From JALZUE01 sp051251725 (lineage in GTDB: Bacteria; Pseudomonadota; Gammaproteobacteria; Enterobacterales; Alteromonadaceae), in assembly GCA_051251725.1 (NCBI GenBank), contig JBPOFN010000021.1, forward strand, positions 12,500 to 76,499: 64,000 bases of DNA, read 5' to 3'. The notes below the pieces were generated by a model. It had not been told where the DNA came from and made no database searches. It saw nothing but the letters and a program-made list of their open reading frames with translations. The first letter of the stretch is position 1. Every line of letters starts with the position of its first letter. This document shows positions 52,384 to 61,404 of this stretch, in pieces. The position numbers were made by a program, and so were the translations under genes.

Positions 52384-54675
52384 ATGGCAACATTACACAA
52401 CTTAGGATTTCCGCGCATTGGCGATAAACGTCAATTAAAATTTGCATTAGAGTCATACTGGCGTGGTGATAACGACGCTGAAACTTTGCAAACCACAGCA
52501 CAATCATTACGAGCGACTAACTGGCAAACACAACAAGCGTTTGATTATCTGCCGGTGGGCGATTTTTCATTTTATGATCACGTACTCGATACCAGCTTTT
52601 TAGTTGGCAACATTCCCAGCCGCGCCGAAAATTACCAAGGGGATGAGTTAAATAATTATTTTCGTATTGCCCGTGGTCGCTCGCCTATAGATACCGACTG
52701 CACTTGTGTTCATGCCGGAGAAATGACGAAATGGTTCGACACCAATTATCATTATATCGTGCCCGAATTCACCGCGAATACGAGCTTTACCCTCAACAGT
52801 GAGAGATTGATCCAGCAAGTACTTGAAGCACAAGCCTTAGGCCATCAAGCAAAGCCGGTATTATTAGGACCGGTCAGTTATTTATGGTTAGGCAAAACAA
52901 AAGATCAATCAAACAAGCTAAATTTATTAGGCGATTTAATTAACACCTACAACGAATTATTTACCGCTTTAGCTGCGCATAATATTGATTGGGTACAAAT
53001 TGACGAACCTATTTTAGTGACTGAATTATCGCAAGACTGGCAACAGGCGATCAGCAGTACTTATCAAGGTTTTAGTGACTATCAAACTAACAATAAACGT
53101 CAGATAAAAATATTACTCGCCAGCTATTTTGGCGAATTAAAGGAAAACTTACCGCTAGTATGTGAATTGCCCGTAGCTGGCTTACATCTTGATGCCGTCA
53201 ATGCCAAACACGAAGTTAGCAGTATTCTTGATAATTTAGCACAAGATAAAGTTATTTCATTAGGTGTGGTTAATGGGCGAAACATTTGGAAAACAGATCT
53301 TAATAGCTTACTTGATTGGTTAGCGCCAATTGCACAAAGTTTAGGCGAACGATTATGGTTAGCGCCATCTTGTTCATTGTTGCACGTCCCTGTTGATTTA
53401 AGCGCTGAGCATAAATTAGATCCTGAAATTAAAAACTGGTTGGCATTTGCCAAACAAAAATGTGACGAATTACAAATAATTCAACAAGCCGTTAACCACG
53501 GTCGAGCAAGTTGCCAAGCAGCGCTAGACGATAACGCCCTTGCCATTAATAGCCGAAAAAAATCGGCGAAAGTTAACAACCCAAAAGTACAACTTAGGCT
53601 GAAAGAAGTTACGCCCAATTTAGCCAACCGCAAGGCTGAGTTTTCATTACGTGCCGCGATTCAGCAACCTATTTTTAATCTTCCTGCTTACCCGACAACA
53701 ACCATAGGATCTTTCCCGCAAACCCAAGAAATTAGAAAAATTCGCCGAGACTTTAAACAAAAAAATATTAGCCAAGCACTATATACCGAAAAAATGCAGC
53801 AAGAAATTAAAGCTTGTATCGACATTCAACATGAACTTGATTTAGATGTCTTAGTGCATGGCGAGCCTGAGCGAAATGACATGGTTGAATATTTTGGCGA
53901 ACAGCTTGATGGTTATGCTTTTAGTGAATTTGGTTGGGTACAATCTTATGGTTCACGCTGCGTGAAGCCGCCAATTTTATTTGGCGATATCTCGCGCCCA
54001 CAAGCAATGACAGTACAGTGGACTAAATATGCACAAAGTCTAACAACTAAACCAATGAAAGGTATGTTAACTGGCCCAGTAACCATTTTAAACTGGTCGT
54101 TTGTCCGAGACGATCAACCGCGGGCAACCAGCTGTTTGCAAATAGCGTTAGCAATAAGAGATGAAGTTCAAGATCTAGAAGAAGCCGGTATCAATATCAT
54201 TCAAATTGATGAAGCAGCACTACGTGAAGGACTGCCGCTTCGCCAGTCTCAATGGCAAGCTTATTTAGCTTGGGCTATTGAAGCATTTAAGATCAGTGCT
54301 AATGGCGTAAACGATGAAACACAAATTCATACCCATATGTGTTATTCAGAATTTAATGACATTATTGCTGCAATTGCTGATATGGACGCCGATGTGATCA
54401 CCATTGAAACTTCACGTTCAGACATGGAATTATTGGATGTTTTCGAAGCGTTTAATTACCCCAATGATCTTGGCCCTGGTGTTTACGATATTCATAGCCC
54501 GAATATTCCAACCGTTGAACAAATGATTAATTTAATGACAAAAGCGGCCAAGCGTATTCCAAAAGAACGCTTATGGGTAAACCCTGACTGCGGTTTAAAA
54601 ACCAGAACTTGGCAAGAAGTTAAACCTGCACTTATCAACATGGTAACGGCAGCAAAAACGTTACGGGCAAGTTAA
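52384..54675 (+). CDS. metE: Cobalamin-independent methionine synthase MetE
   Basis: MetE transfers a methyl group from methyltetrahydropteroyltriglutamate to homocysteine using zinc. The 763 residues have the N-terminal and C-terminal barrels of the family. The C-terminal barrel carries zinc ligands in IHTHMCYSEFND (H and C), the NPDCGLKTR cysteine, and family blocks YPTTTIGSFPQT and VHGEPERNDMVEYFGE. The size matches E. coli MetE (753). It is divergently transcribed from metR. A hairpin with a 16-of-17 bp stem lies 26 bp after the stop. Confidence 0.96.
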   Translation: MATLHNLGFPRIGDKRQLKFALESYWRGDNDAETLQTTAQSLRATNWQTQQAFDYLPVGDFSFYDHVLDTSFLVGNIPSRAENYQGDELNNYFRIARGRSPIDTDCTCVHAGEMTKWFDTNYHYIVPEFTANTSFTLNSERLIQQVLEAQALGHQAKPVLLGPVSYLWLGKTKDQSNKLNLLGDLINTYNELFTALAAHNIDWVQIDEPILVTELSQDWQQAISSTYQGFSDYQTNNKRQIKILLASYFGELKENLPLVCELPVAGLHLDAVNAKHEVSSILDNLAQDKVISLGVVNGRNIWKTDLNSLLDWLAPIAQSLGERLWLAPSCSLLHVPVDLSAEHKLDPEIKNWLAFAKQKCDELQIIQQAVNHGRASCQAALDDNALAINSRKKSAKVNNPKVQLRLKEVTPNLANRKAEFSLRAAIQQPIFNLPAYPTTTIGSFPQTQEIRKIRRDFKQKNISQALYTEKMQQEIKACIDIQHELDLDVLVHGEPERNDMVEYFGEQLDGYAFSEFGWVQSYGSRCVKPPILFGDISRPQAMTVQWTKYAQSLTTKPMKGMLTGPVTILNWSFVRDDQPRATSCLQIALAIRDEVQDLEEAGINIIQIDEAALREGLPLRQSQWQAYLAWAIEAFKISANGVNDETQIHTHMCYSEFNDIIAAIADMDADVITIETSRSDMELLDVFEAFNYPNDLGPGVYDIHSPNIPTVEQMINLMTKAAKRIPKERLWVNPDCGLKTRTWQEVKPALINMVTAAKTLRAS

Positions 54676-54701
54676 TTTACTTACGCTACAACTAAGCATA
54701 T

Positions 54702-54753
54702 ACACTTAGTTTTTATCTATTTATCCCAGAATAAAGAGATAAAAACCAAGTGT
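54702..54753 (+). terminator. Hairpin after metE
   Basis: ACACTTAGTTTTTATCT (54702-54718) pairs with AGATAAAAACCAAGTGT (54737-54753) with one mismatch, giving a 17-bp stem over an 18-base loop. There is no long T-run following, so termination may depend on other factors. Confidence 0.6.
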
Positions 54754-55033
54754 ATTCGTATTCCGCCACAAAATAATTCGAAGAAATAACTTCTAAGTTT
54801 TCCCTAAATACAGCTAAAAACATCGAGTACGGCTACTACGTCTATATAACTATCATTAAAATAAGCACAAGCTCAGCTTTAAAGTTTAATAGCTACTTAA
54901 CATCAACTAGCATGATAAAAATTGAATATAAGATTTAGTTAACGACTAATAGCAAAAAGCTGAAAAAATAGCCAAAAAGCCATTTTAGACTATAGTTTGT
55001 ACAGGAAGATAAATTTTTAAAAGGATTTATATT
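54754..55033. other. Intergenic region before the receiver gene
   Basis: Together with the hairpin, the metE to receiver-gene gap is 358 bp. No reading frame with coding character is seen. A promoter is likely near GACTATAGT, about 45 bp before the start, and AAAAGGA at 55019 is the ribosome-binding site. Confidence 0.45.
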
Positions 55034-55429
55034 ATGAGAATTCTCGTTGTCGATGACATGATCAGTATTCGCCATGTAGTTATTCATATGCTTAGAGATT
55101 TAGGATACGACAAAGTTGATGAAGCTTGTGAGGGTGAACAAGCCTTAACCATGCTTAATAATAAACCCTATGATCTTGTTATCACTGATTATTATATGCC
55201 AAACATGGATGGCCAACAATTATTGGAAGCGATACGAGCAAAAGAAAGATTCATAAATTTGCCAGTGCTTATTATCTCGTGTGTCGATGACAAAGCTAAA
55301 ATTAAAGCGCTGATCAAATATAATATTTCAGGATTTATTGTTAAGCCTTTCAGTACCAATACCTTGAAAAAACAATTAAATCGTATTAAACAAGCCCTCC
55401 CCACTGAAAATGAATACGTTTTAGGTTAA
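55034..55429 (+). CDS. Single-domain response regulator (CheY-like)
   Basis: The 131 residues form one receiver domain without output domain. The acidic pocket is D7 and D8 (VVDDM), the phosphorylation site D52 (VITDYYMPNMDG) and the conserved K104 (FIVKPFS) and S82 (IISCVDD). The signal chain partner is not in the window. Similar stand-alone receivers in gammaproteobacteria interact with histidine kinases or with PilZ/GGDEF proteins; not predictable here. The start has a good ribosome-binding site. Confidence 0.92.
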   Translation: MRILVVDDMISIRHVVIHMLRDLGYDKVDEACEGEQALTMLNNKPYDLVITDYYMPNMDGQQLLEAIRAKERFINLPVLIISCVDDKAKIKALIKYNISGFIVKPFSTNTLKKQLNRIKQALPTENEYVLG

Positions 55430-55527
55430 ACCTCGATTCTGTTTCTAAAATTTATTACACTGGGCAAGCTAATTAATAATACCAATTAGCCATTCTTTCT
55501 CTCAGTTAACACTTAATGGAAACAGCC

Positions 55528-56787
55528 ATGAATTATTCGGCTTTCGGGCAAAAATTTTCAGCCAGCTCTGGTATTGTCGACCTGATGGATGATTTGGGCA
55601 CAGCCCTTAACGAAAATCCTGACATTTTATTTATGGGCGGCGGCAATCCTGGCCGTATTCCTGAAATTGAAGCCTTCTTCCAAGATAAATTACTCGATAT
55701 TGCCCAAGATGAAGAAAAACGCCATAGCTTGCTTGGCATTTATCAATCTCCGCAAGGGGAAAAAGAATTTAGAGAGCAACTCGCTAATTATTTACATTTG
55801 CAATTTGGCTGGTCAATTTCAGATAAAAACATTGCGATTGCCAATGGCAGCCAGTCAGCTTTTTTCCTGATCTACAATATGCTCGCTGGCACTATGGCTG
55901 ACGGTAAGAAGAAGACCATACACTTTCCACTGTCGCCAGAATATATTGGTTATGCCGACGCTGGTATTTCCGACGATTTTTTTACCGCAACCCAACCTGC
56001 TATCGAAATTATTGATGATGTAATGTTCAAATATCATGTCGACTTTTCCAAGTTAGTCATTGATGACAGTATTGCAGCGCTGTCAGTGTCAAGGCCAACG
56101 AACCCAACCGGCAATGTTATTACGGATGCTGAAGTTTTACACCTTGATGCGTTAGCAAAAGCAGCGAATATTCCGCTAATTATTGACGGCGCGTATGGCC
56201 TGCCTTTTCCAAATATTTTATTTACTGAAGCAAAACCGTTTTGGAATAACAATACCATTTTAGTGTTAAGTTTATCTAAACTTGGCCTGCCTGGGATTAG
56301 AACCGGTATTGTTATTGCCAATGAACAGTTTATTAATGATTTCACTTCGGCTAATACCATTACCAACCTTGCTTGTGGTAATTTAGGACCGGCATTAAGC
56401 AATGGTTTATTTGCCAATAACGACATTAAAAAATTAACCAATATTGTTACTCCCTTTTACCAACAAAAAGCGATGGCAACGGTGGCCGCTTTTAAATTAG
56501 CCTTAGCGGGCTTGCCCTTTAAAATTCATCAACCTGAAGGCGCTATTTTCTTATGGTTATGGTTTGATGATTTACCAATTACCACCAAGGCACTTTATCA
56601 ACGCTTAAAAGATAAAGGCGTGTTAATTATCCCTGGGGAAGATTTTTTTATTGCTGTTGATAAGTCTTGGCAGCATCAATATCAGTGCATTCGAGTATCT
56701 TACGCGCAAGACAGTCAAGTGGTGGCAAAAGGCATTGCGATTATCGCTGCTGAGTTACACGCTTTATACCAAGTTCATGCTATTTAA
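55528..56787 (+). CDS. avtA: Valine-pyruvate aminotransferase AvtA
   Basis: AvtA transfers an amino group between valine and pyruvate in alanine and valine synthesis with PLP. The 419 residues are collinear with E. coli AvtA: GGGNPGRIPE, NGSQSAFF, FPLSPEYIGYADAGI, SRPTNPTGNVITD and SLSKLGLPGIRTG, where the lysine binds PLP. I place the start at ATG 55528 because GGAAAC precedes it and the sequence MNYSAFGQKF aligns with the family; an in-frame ATG at 55516 would add four residues. TrxC follows after 24 bp in the same direction. Confidence 0.95.
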   Translation: MNYSAFGQKFSASSGIVDLMDDLGTALNENPDILFMGGGNPGRIPEIEAFFQDKLLDIAQDEEKRHSLLGIYQSPQGEKEFREQLANYLHLQFGWSISDKNIAIANGSQSAFFLIYNMLAGTMADGKKKTIHFPLSPEYIGYADAGISDDFFTATQPAIEIIDDVMFKYHVDFSKLVIDDSIAALSVSRPTNPTGNVITDAEVLHLDALAKAANIPLIIDGAYGLPFPNILFTEAKPFWNNNTILVLSLSKLGLPGIRTGIVIANEQFINDFTSANTITNLACGNLGPALSNGLFANNDIKKLTNIVTPFYQQKAMATVAAFKLALAGLPFKIHQPEGAIFLWLWFDDLPITTKALYQRLKDKGVLIIPGEDFFIAVDKSWQHQYQCIRVSYAQDSQVVAKGIAIIAAELHALYQVHAI

Positions 56788-56811
56788 TCTCAAAAAAAGT
56801 AACCGTTTATT

Positions 56812-57243
56812 ATGAATATTGTTTGTCAAAAATGTTTTGCGACTAATCGCATCCCTGAACAGAAAAATCACCTTGCGGCCAAGTGCGGTAAATGTCAGCA
56901 ATTGGTTTATAACAAAACACCAACCACCCTAGGGGTTAATAGCTTTTACCCTTACATTGAACGTAATCACTTACCTGTTATTGTCGATTTTTGGGCGTCG
57001 TGGTGCGGACCTTGTCAAAATATGTCGCCGGTCTTTACAGCAGTAGCCAAACAATCTGACAATTTATTATTTGCCAAATTAAATACCGAAACAGCGCAGT
57101 CAATCTCAGCTGATGCCGCGATCAGAAGCATTCCAACCTTGATATTTTTTCATCAAGGAGAAGAAATTGCTCGTATAGCAGGCGGATTAAATGAGCAGCA
57201 AATGAAGCAATGGATCATACAAACGTTACAACAACTTAAATAA
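56812..57243 (+). CDS. trxC: Thioredoxin 2 (TrxC)
   Basis: The 143 residues are a thioredoxin with an N-terminal zinc-binding extension. The zinc cysteines are C5, C8, C25 and C28 (IVCQKCFA, AKCGKC), and the active site is W64-C65-GP-C68 in FWASWCGPC. The cis-proline is in SIPTLIFF. Thioredoxin 2 is an oxidative stress protein with zinc-dependent tuning. It is 24 bp after avtA, probably the same transcript. Confidence 0.95.
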   Translation: MNIVCQKCFATNRIPEQKNHLAAKCGKCQQLVYNKTPTTLGVNSFYPYIERNHLPVIVDFWASWCGPCQNMSPVFTAVAKQSDNLLFAKLNTETAQSISADAAIRSIPTLIFFHQGEEIARIAGGLNEQQMKQWIIQTLQQLK

Positions 57244-57370
57244 AATTGAGTTAAAGTGCTAAGTAGTGACTAAATAGTTACAATACTTACTCGATGAAAA
57301 TCATACTATATTTTACAGCAAGCTAACTTAAGTTCATGAAATCAACGGCAGTTGGAGTATTTAAACGGTA

Positions 57371-58276
57371 ATGCAGTTTTATCAGCAAAAACTTTTCTCT
57401 TTTACACTGGTTTTTATGGTGTACTTTACGATCGCTTGTTCTTTTGATTGTTTTGCTCAATCAAGTATTAGAATACCAAAAGCAAGATCTGCTTACGATC
57501 GCTCACAAGACTTTCATACCACCTTGTTAAAAATGGCACTGACCGCAGCAGCTAACGGCAGAGCTGTACCTGAGATTATTGCTGATTATGAAATGACTCA
57601 GGGGCGAGCCATCACACAGTTACAAAAAGGACAGTTAATTGATGTTTATTGGACGGTATCAACGTTAGCGATTGAGGAAAAATTACGGGCAATTCCAGTG
57701 CCAACATCTAAAGGATTATTAGGCTTTCGTAAGTTTATAATTCATAAAGATAACATCGGAAAATTCAAACAAATTAAAAACTTAGATGATTTAAAAAAAT
57801 ACGTTGCTTGCCAAGGTACTCACTGGCCAGATACCGATATAATGACGGCGGCTGAATTACCTGTGATCACCACTCCTAATTTCGAAAACATCTTTCGAAT
57901 GGTAAACGCCAAGCGTTGTGATTATTTTCCTAGAGCCTATCACGACCATAGAAATGAAGTGTTAACCAGAGCAAGTATTTATAAAAACCTTTATGCCTTT
58001 GATGATATTTTATTGCACTACCCTGCTGCCGTTTATTTTTTCACTAATAAAAAAAATGAAGAACTCGCCAACTGGATTGAGTCAGGCTTAATGATATTAG
58101 CAGAGCAAGGTAAGATAACTAAATTAATGGAAAGCCATCCGCTAACCGCACATACCTTACCGCTAAATGATGAGTCAAAAACACTGTTATTAGAAATTAA
58201 AAATCCGCTCTTTCCAGATAATGTTAATAAGTCTAATAAATTACTTTGGTATACGCTCAGTGATTTTAACCTATAA
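57371..58276 (+). CDS. Periplasmic solute-binding-like protein (SBP_bac_3 type)
   Basis: A 301-residue secreted protein with a signal peptide (residues 8-27, cleavage near CFAQ) and a type II periplasmic binding fold: FHTTLLKMALTAAANGRAVP, the ligand-site region near residues 80-125 (LIDVYWTVSTLAIEEKLRAI), CQGTHWPDTDI and the conserved CDYFPRAYHDH. The C-terminus has LLHYPAAVYFFTNKKNEEL and NWIESGLMILAEQGKI. There are no ABC permeases, so it may sense or act in an orphan system. The truncated relative at 5845-6192 shares the end part. It is 128 bp after trxC. Confidence 0.78.
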   Translation: MQFYQQKLFSFTLVFMVYFTIACSFDCFAQSSIRIPKARSAYDRSQDFHTTLLKMALTAAANGRAVPEIIADYEMTQGRAITQLQKGQLIDVYWTVSTLAIEEKLRAIPVPTSKGLLGFRKFIIHKDNIGKFKQIKNLDDLKKYVACQGTHWPDTDIMTAAELPVITTPNFENIFRMVNAKRCDYFPRAYHDHRNEVLTRASIYKNLYAFDDILLHYPAAVYFFTNKKNEELANWIESGLMILAEQGKITKLMESHPLTAHTLPLNDESKTLLLEIKNPLFPDNVNKSNKLLWYTLSDFNL

Positions 58277-58292
58277 CTAAACCCTGGAAAAA

Positions 58293-58466
58293 TTAAAGAT
58301 TATATTCATCAAAAGCCAACAGTTCTTTGCGTAAGCGCTGTTGCTCTTTAATATTATCTATTTCACGCCATTTACGTTTGCTTTGCTTGGTATTCTTTTT
58401 AGCTTCATACTCTGATTGGTTATCATTAAGCTCATCTTCAAAGTCATCAAACTTCATTTTATTCAT
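58293..58466 (-). CDS. DUF3545 family small protein
   Basis: The 57-residue protein is basic and acidic mixed, with an acidic start MNKMKFDDFEDELNDN and a basic helical end KQSKRKWREIDNIKEQQRLR followed by KELLAFDEYNL. This is the DUF3545 layout of marine gammaproteobacteria, of unknown function and probably an RNA- or protein-contacting helix. I take ATG 58466 since CGGAGC lies at good distance; an in-frame ATG at 58472 is closer than ideal. It is convergent with the preceding gene. Confidence 0.75.
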   Translation of the reverse strand: MNKMKFDDFEDELNDNQSEYEAKKNTKQSKRKWREIDNIKEQQRLRKELLAFDEYNL

Positions 58467-58769
58467 GGTCATTGCTCCGAAATCAAAAAACGCCTTAAAC
58501 TTAATCAAAGTTGATGACAAAATTATGAACGATAAATGACAAAGTTTTTAATTTATCCCTTTCAACCCAAGATACAAATACCGGCTTTGAAATTATGCAG
58601 CGGCGCTGTTAACTAAACGATTATGCTACCGCCAAATATTAATAAGCTATATTTAATAAGCCTAGCAAGATAATAGTTAGCGCTTAGCGCGTGAATAATA
58701 ACGCTAACAACTGAAAGGAAGTAACCATATAACAGGTCACCTAGGCATTATAAATAATGGGGGTAAATA

Positions 58770-59291
58770 ATGAAGACTGACAGTAAAAAACAATCGATGG
58801 TAAAAAGCGGAACACGGCCGTTATGGTTAATGCTGGCGATAACGTTAAGTTACTTTAGTATGACAGCAACGCTCTCCGCTGAGCAGTACAACGGCCAAGA
58901 TTGGACCTTAAAAAATGCTAATGATGACCCTGTGACTTTGTCAGATTATCAAGGCAAGCCGGTGTTATTGGTGTTTTGGGCAACTTGGTGCCCTTATTGT
59001 AAAAAATTACTACCGGGTATTGAAGCGCTACATCAAAAATATGCCAACAATGGTTTAAAAGTTATCGCGGTCAATATTAAAGAAGACTGGCTGCCTAAAG
59101 TTTATTGGCGAAACCATGAATACACTTTTGATACCGTATTAGCTGGGGATGATGTCGCCGATATTTACGGTATAAAAGGGACACCTGCCTTAGTATTTAT
59201 CGCGCCAGACGGAAAAGTATTAAACATTAATTATTTTTCTGATCCCAAACATCCGACCCTAGAGAAATTTGCTCAATACTACCTAAAATAA
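58770..59291 (+). CDS. TlpA-like periplasmic thiol-disulfide oxidoreductase
   Basis: The 173 residues begin with a signal-anchor (hydrophobic 18-36, AEQ near 37) and a redoxin domain: the active site is C74-PY-C77 in FWATWCPYCKKL, and the cis-proline is KGTPALVF. Typical of TlpA/ResA-type proteins that reduce periplasmic disulfides or cytochrome c apoproteins. There are no ccm genes near. GGGGG precedes the ATG. It is convergent with the thiamine operon (9 bp between stops). Confidence 0.85.
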   Translation: MKTDSKKQSMVKSGTRPLWLMLAITLSYFSMTATLSAEQYNGQDWTLKNANDDPVTLSDYQGKPVLLVFWATWCPYCKKLLPGIEALHQKYANNGLKVIAVNIKEDWLPKVYWRNHEYTFDTVLAGDDVADIYGIKGTPALVFIAPDGKVLNINYFSDPKHPTLEKFAQYYLK

Positions 59292-59300
59292 TGTTGTTAG

Positions 59301-60314
59301 CTAGTTTTTCAGAAAAATAGCATTAAAAAGTGCCGCATTATTATATAAACAAAATTGCTCATAAGCTTTTGTATAATAACGTTCAGCCTTGTTAATTGGT
59401 TTGTCGATATTATTTACTGATGCGGGTGCTAATTGCAGCTTTTGTGTTTCTATTCTTTCAACTTGATAACTGTTATAGCGATTAAGATACCAAATACCAT
59501 TAATCAATAATGATATTCGGTAATAACATTGGATAAGTTGCTTATCTAATTGCGAGGTTGTTTCTACAAACTGCTCGGTTAAGTGTTCAGCCACATCGTC
59601 AGTTAACCAAGCCGGTTCAAATAAATGATCCAGTGCCACTATATCGATATTATTAACCGCAAACAGCATGGCAACATCATACTCTCGCGGCATCAAACAT
59701 AGCGATTCAAAATCAATTAATTTAACCGCCAAATTATCATCAATTGCATCAAAAAAAACATTACCAAAATTTAAATCACCATGACAAAGCACAGGTTTTA
59801 CTATTTTGTTATTAAGGTAATCATTTAGCGTCTGTAATTGCTGCCCTATTGCACTATTCAATAAATTGAATAGTGTTTGTTGTTGGGTTAAAGGTTGAAT
59901 GAGCGAGGTTAAAATAGCAGAAAAGTTTAACGCTCTGCAAAAGCTAAGTTCAGGTGTGATTGTTAACTGATGGAGTTTTTTAGCACCCGATAATGCAAGC
60001 GAAACTTTATGGTGAAGAGCAAAGTCGGCTGTGGTCAGCAGCTGCCCTGATAACTTTTCAAGCACTATTAGATGTTTGCTATCAGCAATAAGCTCGGGAA
60101 TGAAATCATTTCGAAAGGCTTGATAAGCTTGCAGTTCTGGTAGCGTAGCCGTTACGCCATTAACATAAAGCTTAACAATATATTGCTGTGAATGTTCAGT
60201 AACCACATCAAAGCAGTATTGGCTCAAGCCATGATTAATCGTATTAAACGAGGCTATGCTTCCTAAATTTAACGCATTAAATTCAGCCAACAAAAGCTCA
60301 TGAACTTGTGCCAA
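59301..60314 (-). CDS. thiK: Aminoglycoside phosphotransferase-fold kinase, likely thiamine kinase
   Basis: The 337 residues are of the APH/choline kinase fold. The catalytic loop is H178-G-D180-L-N182-FGN185 and the metal-binding D201-F-E203 of KLIDFESL; K48 in YIVKLY is the ATP-binding lysine. The family comprises aminoglycoside, choline and thiamine kinases. Because it is the last gene of an operon with a TPP riboswitch, thiamine receptor and PnuT carrier, I infer that it phosphorylates thiamine, as ThiK does, to trap it in the cell. The symbol is therefore context based. It is 12 bp after the PnuT gene. Confidence 0.75.
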   Translation of the reverse strand: MAQVHELLLAEFNALNLGSIASFNTINHGLSQYCFDVVTEHSQQYIVKLYVNGVTATLPELQAYQAFRNDFIPELIADSKHLIVLEKLSGQLLTTADFALHHKVSLALSGAKKLHQLTITPELSFCRALNFSAILTSLIQPLTQQQTLFNLLNSAIGQQLQTLNDYLNNKIVKPVLCHGDLNFGNVFFDAIDDNLAVKLIDFESLCLMPREYDVAMLFAVNNIDIVALDHLFEPAWLTDDVAEHLTEQFVETTSQLDKQLIQCYYRISLLINGIWYLNRYNSYQVERIETQKLQLAPASVNNIDKPINKAERYYTKAYEQFCLYNNAALFNAIFLKN

Positions 60315-60326
60315 TGATTATCTACC

Positions 60327-61037
60327 TCAAGCCGTTTTCGTGATCAGTGTTTTATTGTTTTGGTTAAGTATTTTTGACCATTTAAAATAGCCAAAAAAGG
60401 CAATAATAACAAATAAACTAAACAAAAATGCGGTTGGTAATAATGCCTTTTCAACATATAAATAGATTGAAACAAAATCTATTACTATCCAGTACAGCCA
60501 GTTTTCTAAAATTTTTTGTGTTACTAAATAGGTAGCAAAAACAGCAAAAACCGTGGTACACGCATCTAAATAAGGAAAGTCTGTAGGCGTATAAGTAGCC
60601 ATTAAATAACCAAGACCAAAAGAGAGCAAGGTTAATACTAGTATTGCTTTGACATGATACATTATCGACCAAGTGCTAATTTTTAACGTGCCCTTAATGT
60701 CTTCGGCTTTTGCTACCTCTGGTGTAACCTGATGCCGATGTTGATTCTCTACAGTGTTGTTATTTACAGAATGAGTATCGGTTGCTAATTGCGGAGAATT
60801 ATCGCGCCAACAGTACCAACCATACAAAGCCATCGCTAAATAATAAATTTGTAAGGCGCTATCTGACCATAAATAAAATTCATAAAAAATCACCGTGTAC
60901 AACACAGTACTAATGATTGCCGCAGGCCAACACCAAATATTGTTATATGAAGCTAAGATCACATAGGCCAAAGATGCAACAACCGCGACCCACTCGAGCA
61001 CTGCGATATTACTGTAATAATTAACTATTTCGTTCAT
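60327..61037 (-). CDS. pnuT: PnuC-family vitamin transporter, likely thiamine (PnuT)
   Basis: An inner-membrane carrier of the PnuC family, 236 residues with about seven transmembrane segments. Family blocks are LEWVAVVASLAYVIL, NNIWCWPAAIISTVLYTVIF and YLAMALYGWYCWRD. PnuC takes nicotinamide riboside; the PnuT variants are assigned to thiamine by their TPP regulation, which applies here. A loop of about 50 residues between helices (residues 92-140) is rich in Asn, Thr and His. I use ATG 61037: the previous gene's TAA lies 1 bp before it, and GAAGG precedes. An upstream in-frame start would overlap that gene. Confidence 0.85.
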   Translation of the reverse strand: MNEIVNYYSNIAVLEWVAVVASLAYVILASYNNIWCWPAAIISTVLYTVIFYEFYLWSDSALQIYYLAMALYGWYCWRDNSPQLATDTHSVNNNTVENQHRHQVTPEVAKAEDIKGTLKISTWSIMYHVKAILVLTLLSFGLGYLMATYTPTDFPYLDACTTVFAVFATYLVTQKILENWLYWIVIDFVSIYLYVEKALLPTAFLFSLFVIIAFFGYFKWSKILNQNNKTLITKTA

Positions 61038-61038
61038 C

Positions 61039-61308
61039 TTAGCCTTCGTCGTTAATAATATGAGAGCGATCACTGCCGATAAACTTACAGACAAAGACCG
61101 CAGAACCAACTGTTTGATGAATATGCTTCATCTCTTTCATCACATGCTGCACCGCTAAATCATAATCGCCAAATACTGATGTACTCATACCGCTGGTAAC
61201 AACTCGTAACCCTTCCACTGCTCTTAATCTTTTAATAAACGACCAAATATCGTCTTTATAATGTTCTTGGGCTAACGGATATAAACTTAACTCTATAGAT
61301 ATTTGCAT
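61039..61308 (-). CDS. YkoF-related thiamine-binding protein (thiamine-BP/MTH1187 fold)
   Basis: The 89 residues belong to the small YkoF/DUF77-type family that binds thiamine or its pyrimidine. Blocks are MQISIELSLYPLAQEHYKDDI, then FIKRLRAVEGLRVVTSGMST, and VFGDYDLAVQHV with the closing AVFVCKFIGSDR. It has no signal peptide, so it would act in the cytosol or bind to the carrier. Its position between the receptor and PnuT supports the role. It ends 1 bp before the PnuT start. Confidence 0.85.
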   Translation of the reverse strand: MQISIELSLYPLAQEHYKDDIWSFIKRLRAVEGLRVVTSGMSTSVFGDYDLAVQHVMKEMKHIHQTVGSAVFVCKFIGSDRSHIINDEG

Positions 61309-61404
61309 GATTTCTTTCCTATTTTTAAGCTAACTGACAATGAAACACCCTACTGACCTTGAGTATTCATCAGCTAAAGATCAGTAAAGGTAGTCCGAAA
61401 ATGC